Source: a virus. Taken from it: 52,085 bases of DNA. The DNA lies in the IMG/VR virus record IMGVR_UViG_3300030331_004718, positions 5,525 to 57,609 of that record; one strand, 5' to 3'. Both the position numbers and the translations under genes were made by a program. Positions 50,242 through 52,085 of this stretch are shown in pieces; within the stretch, counting starts at the first letter, position 1, and every line of letters starts with the position of its first letter. The notes under the pieces are model-generated. The model saw only the letters and a list, made by a program, of their open reading frames with translations. It ran no database searches and was not told where the DNA came from.

Positions 50242-50436
50242 TCCTTTATTTTGAATCTTTCTGATTTCTTCTTTCATTTCCCACGTTTCTTTTTCAGCTT
50301 TCCTGTCTTTAATATTATCGGCAAGTCTCCTTTCTGCCTTTATCTTATTTGCTCGTTTTCTTTCTAATTCTTTTTTAGCTTTTTTCTTTCCTTTTGCTAA
50401 AGCCTTGTCTTGTTTTTTTCTATTTGGTTTTTTCAT
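50215..50436 (-). CDS. Highly basic small coiled-coil protein
   Basis: 73 residues from ATG 50436 (GAGGAAA upstream); the longer frame to 50481 is unsupported. Almost half Lys/Arg/Glu (KKPNRKKQDKALAKGKKKAKK...), predicted as one long helix. May bind nucleic acid or act in packaging. No family recognised. Confidence 0.58.
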   Translation of the reverse strand: MKKPNRKKQDKALAKGKKKAKKELERKRANKIKAERRLADNIKDRKAEKETWEMKEEIRKIQNKGLTIRNSKV

Positions 50437-50446
50437 AATTTTTTCC

Positions 50447-50545
50447 TCAGTGATTAAGGATATCTTTGAAGCTAAATACAAACAATAAACGAATTATGAT
50501 AGATATAAGAATTAGTAATATTACTTTTTTAGGGAAATTACGCAT
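50447..50545 (-). CDS. 32-residue putative membrane peptide
   Basis: ATG 50545 to TGA 50447. Sequence pattern: basic start (RNFPKK), then a hydrophobic run (VILLILISIIIRLLFVFSF) and a polar end. Size and hydrophobicity fit a tiny membrane protein, and it fills the gap before the basic coiled-coil gene. No good SD is seen, so coding is only possible. Confidence 0.35.
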   Translation of the reverse strand: MRNFPKKVILLILISIIIRLLFVFSFKDILNH

Positions 50546-50571
50546 TTTAAAAGATCAAATATCCAGTCGCA

Positions 50572-50967
50572 TTAGTATGAATTAGACAATTTAAATTTTC
50601 TAAACGGCTCTTCTTTTGTTGGGATATGGCAAAGTTCGCCGTTCAAAATTTTTTCAGACGGGTTTCTTGTTTCTAACCATTGTACATACATGCTATCAAC
50701 TTTACCTAAAATATATTGTGTTCCAGAGTTGGTAATAATAGCACCAGTCTCATTGTCTACATCAATTATCTTAGAAGTAATAACCTTGGTGTAATCTTCA
50801 TGATCTGGGTGTCCTATTATATCACCACATAGTTTAATGATTCTAGAGTCGTCATCCCAGAAATGTGGATCTTCCCACACTTTGTAATAAACAGGGTAGT
50901 GAACACTATTGAAGTCACCAGAATTTATATTTTTAACAACAGACCAACAATCAATCTCAACTGCCAT
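50572..50967 (-). CDS. Unknown protein
   Basis: 131 residues, beta-rich with many aromatic residues (YPVYYKVWEDPHFWDDD), and a hairpin NETGAIITNSGTQYILG that resembles an SH3-like barrel. AAGG RBS. A 7-bp inverted repeat (50980-50995) lies just upstream and may be an mRNA hairpin. No family recognised. Confidence 0.6.
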   Translation of the reverse strand: MAVEIDCWSVVKNINSGDFNSVHYPVYYKVWEDPHFWDDDSRIIKLCGDIIGHPDHEDYTKVITSKIIDVDNETGAIITNSGTQYILGKVDSMYVQWLETRNPSEKILNGELCHIPTKEEPFRKFKLSNSY

Positions 50968-50979
50968 TTAAAACCTTAC

Positions 50980-50995
50980 TAGTCGAACTCGACTA
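50980..50995. repeat. Short inverted repeat before gene 50572-50967
   Basis: TAGTCGA-AC-TCGACTA: 7-bp arms in the 39-base gap between the CAP gene and the next gene. No U-run follows on the minus strand, so it is not a typical terminator; it may be an mRNA processing or operator site. Confidence 0.45.
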
Positions 50996-51006
50996 AATTA
51001 TTGTCG

Positions 51007-51483
51007 TCAGTAATTACAACGTGAAAAAACTGCACACCAGTAAATTCTTCCAGATTTCGATTTGGCAGCACCAAATCCAACAGCGTTATATCCGCCTAAA
51101 ATGTTGGACCTATGACCACCGGAGTTCATCCAAGATCTAGTAACCTCACCATAGCCAGATTGACCATAGGCAATATTTTCTCCAATTACGCCAAAACCAG
51201 ACCCAACTCGTCTAGATGGGCTTGATCCATTTCTTCCTGTATGACTAAGCCTGTTACTGTTAGCCATCCAATCTGCATGTTTTTGTGCGGCATCTGTAAG
51301 TCTTTTATCTAATACTAAGGCACGACGACCATTTCGAGAACGTTCGCGATTATGAGTAAGCAAAAGATTATCATTTAATTTCTTTACTAATCTAACTCTT
51401 TTTTGTTGTGAAGTTTCGGTCTCCTGCGTCCACGCATTGGAAACCAAGCAACAACAAACAAGCAAACTTAAAACACTTCTCAT
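51007..51483 (-). CDS. Secreted CAP-domain (SCP-like) protein
   Basis: 158 residues. Signal peptide SVLSLLVCCCLVSNAW with a likely cut near TQE. CAP motifs: LTHNRERSRNGRRALVLD, KHADWMANSNRLSHTGR, GENIAYGQ, VTRSWMNSGGHRSNILG (HxxxI), and a C-terminal YWCAVFSRC. The HNRER...L.LD...A..HA.WMA...L.H style is very common in Planctomycetes proteins, which suggests transfer from such a host (inference). Role in bacteria unclear; extracellular. Confidence 0.88.
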   Translation of the reverse strand: MRSVLSLLVCCCLVSNAWTQETETSQQKRVRLVKKLNDNLLLTHNRERSRNGRRALVLDKRLTDAAQKHADWMANSNRLSHTGRNGSSPSRRVGSGFGVIGENIAYGQSGYGEVTRSWMNSGGHRSNILGGYNAVGFGAAKSKSGRIYWCAVFSRCNY

Positions 51484-51507
51484 AACAAACCTCCATGTTT
51501 AAAAAAA

Positions 51508-51611
51508 GATGTCTTGAAAACGCCTAGCCGCCGCCAGATACACGAATTTACAGAAGGTGAGAAAGAAGCATCGCCCCAGCGGGCATTCTTTGCCGCTATT
51601 TTCAAGACATC
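51508..51611 (-). ncRNA. Structured RNA element with 13-bp closing stem and U-tract
   Basis: Arms 51508-51520 and 51599-51611 are perfect 13-bp inverted repeats (GATGTCTTGAAAA / TTTTCAAGACATC), closing a 78-base GC-rich interior; seven T follow on the minus strand, then the GGAGG and ATG of the CAP gene. Inside, AGCGG/CCGCT can pair. It looks like an intrinsic terminator with a large capped domain: an attenuator, a riboswitch-like leader or the 3' end of a small RNA. No known class recognised. Confidence 0.55.
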
Positions 51612-51656
51612 GGTTAAATAAAAAGTAATAACAAAACACAACCACAAAATTAACCA

Positions 51657-52085
51657 TTATTTTTTCTTATGAATGCCAAATCCATTTCTGTCATGTGAAT
51701 CAATAATACAGTCCCACTCTGGATCGTCTAGCAATTCTCGGTGTGCCATTCTTGTTTTTAACTCTAGCGTGTCGTCAAGAATTATAATTTTTGATTTAGG
51801 TTTAAGCAATTTAAATTCTGCAAAAGTGCTAAATTCACCACCATCCAACAGTAGTACATCTATTTCCATGTTTTCTAAAAGGTGTGCTTCATTGTTACAG
51901 CTTTTAAAAGCCTTTACGTCGTCATCAAAGAATCTTTTAGAGAGGGATTTATGTACATGGTTTTCGTAATTCGCTTTTACATGTGGAGTTTCTAGGGTCC
52001 ACATGTCTTCTATTTCAATAATCCTTCCATGCACTAAGTTAAACTGATTATTAGGCTTATCCCCCCAAAAATTCAAAGCCTGATC
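51657..52085 (-). CDS. Methyltransferase-like protein (5' partial)
   Basis: The frame is open to the right edge (at least 142 codons), so the N-terminus is outside; the TTG at 52076 is not a convincing start. VDVLLLDGGEFSTFAEF, KSKIIILDDTLELKTRMAHREL and WDCIIDSHDRNGFGIHKKK match the C-terminal half of class I SAM methyltransferases of the Methyltransf_24/CmcI type (strand with D.GG, LDD after strand 5, final beta hairpin). It may modify a sugar like the other methyltransferases here. Confidence 0.6.
   Translation of the reverse strand, partial: DQALNFWGDKPNNQFNLVHGRIIEIEDMWTLETPHVKANYENHVHKSLSKRFFDDDVKAFKSCNNEAHLLENMEIDVLLLDGGEFSTFAEFKLLKPKSKIIILDDTLELKTRMAHRELLDDPEWDCIIDSHDRNGFGIHKKK

Noticed and set aside
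51508-51611. Small transposable element (MITE) because of the 13-bp terminal inverted repeats
   Set aside because: No target-site duplication next to the arms and no second copy in the window; the U-tract and ribosome site point to an RNA element.
1-52085. Many plus-strand open frames of 60-215 codons
   Set aside because: They lie antisense to clear minus-strand genes, lack ribosome sites and recognisable motifs, and include low-complexity Phe/Leu/Ser-rich translations typical of antisense of AT-rich coding DNA.
1-52085. tRNA, rRNA or CRISPR array
   Set aside because: Gaps between genes are short; no cloverleaf, rRNA sequence or spaced direct repeats were seen. The only tandem repeat (49571-49597) has no spacers and is coding.

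Overview
The window looks like part of a large tailed double-stranded DNA bacteriophage genome (Caudoviricetes). It is AT-rich. Every supported gene lies on the minus strand, packed head to tail with ATGA or TAATG overlaps and mostly good Shine-Dalgarno (SD) sites. It carries a phage-type replication and nucleotide set: RecA, DnaB-type helicase, DnaG-type primase, SSB, a divided DNA polymerase III alpha, a DnaQ-type exonuclease, dNMP kinase, ThyX, class I ribonucleotide reductase, MazG and PhoH. No terminase, portal or major capsid protein can be named with certainty, and no tRNA, rRNA, CRISPR or transposase was seen. The host is probably a Gram-negative bacterium with heptose- and deoxysugar-containing surface glycans. 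A secreted CAP-domain protein of a style common in Planctomycetes is only a weak hint to that phylum.

Transcription runs from high to low coordinates. At 52085-38976 lie virion, membrane and host-interaction genes: a partial methyltransferase-like protein, a CAP protein preceded by a structured RNA element, membrane-anchored proteins, a PAP2-type phosphatase, a DUF5872-like protein, two tandem HxRxGD glycosyltransferases, a GT4 enzyme, a papain-like peptidase, a run of small one- or two-helix membrane proteins, unknown phage proteins, a sigma-70-like factor and a Gly/Ser/Thr-rich putative virion protein. Two intrinsic terminators close this part.

At 38627-29000, a promoter with two operator-like palindromes starts nrdA, a 38-residue zinc ribbon, a small ORF, nrdB, a nucleotidylyltransferase, thyX and mazG. 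A putative virion protein, phoH, an FmdB-type zinc ribbon and several unknown proteins follow. At 29000-15200 is the replication block (recA, nucleases, helicase, primase, dNMP kinase, RecB-like nuclease, polymerase halves, exonuclease, ssb). A consensus promoter precedes the N-terminal polymerase half. Glycosyltransferase and methyltransferase genes are inserted singly among these replication genes.

At 14880-1 lies an almost unbroken sugar-modification island: three GT4 enzymes, several GT-A enzymes, a sugar nucleotidyltransferase, a GDP-fucose-synthase-type reductase, a CgeB-like glycosyltransferase, an FkbM methyltransferase, and a heptose-7-phosphate kinase plus heptose-1-phosphate adenylyltransferase followed by a GT9-like enzyme. 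About nineteen glycosyltransferase-like genes occur in 52 kb, suggesting that the phage builds an elaborate glycan on its virion, on its DNA or on the host surface.

The most notable observations are: the intein-free split of Pol III alpha; the phage heptose-activation module; the glycosylation genes woven into the replication operon; a motif shared by two putative virion-gene leaders next to a phage sigma factor; paired operators at nrdA; a zinc-ribbon mini-gene between nrdA and nrdB; an in-frame TGA followed by 36 open codons; and a roughly 100-nt RNA element closed by a perfect 13-bp stem.
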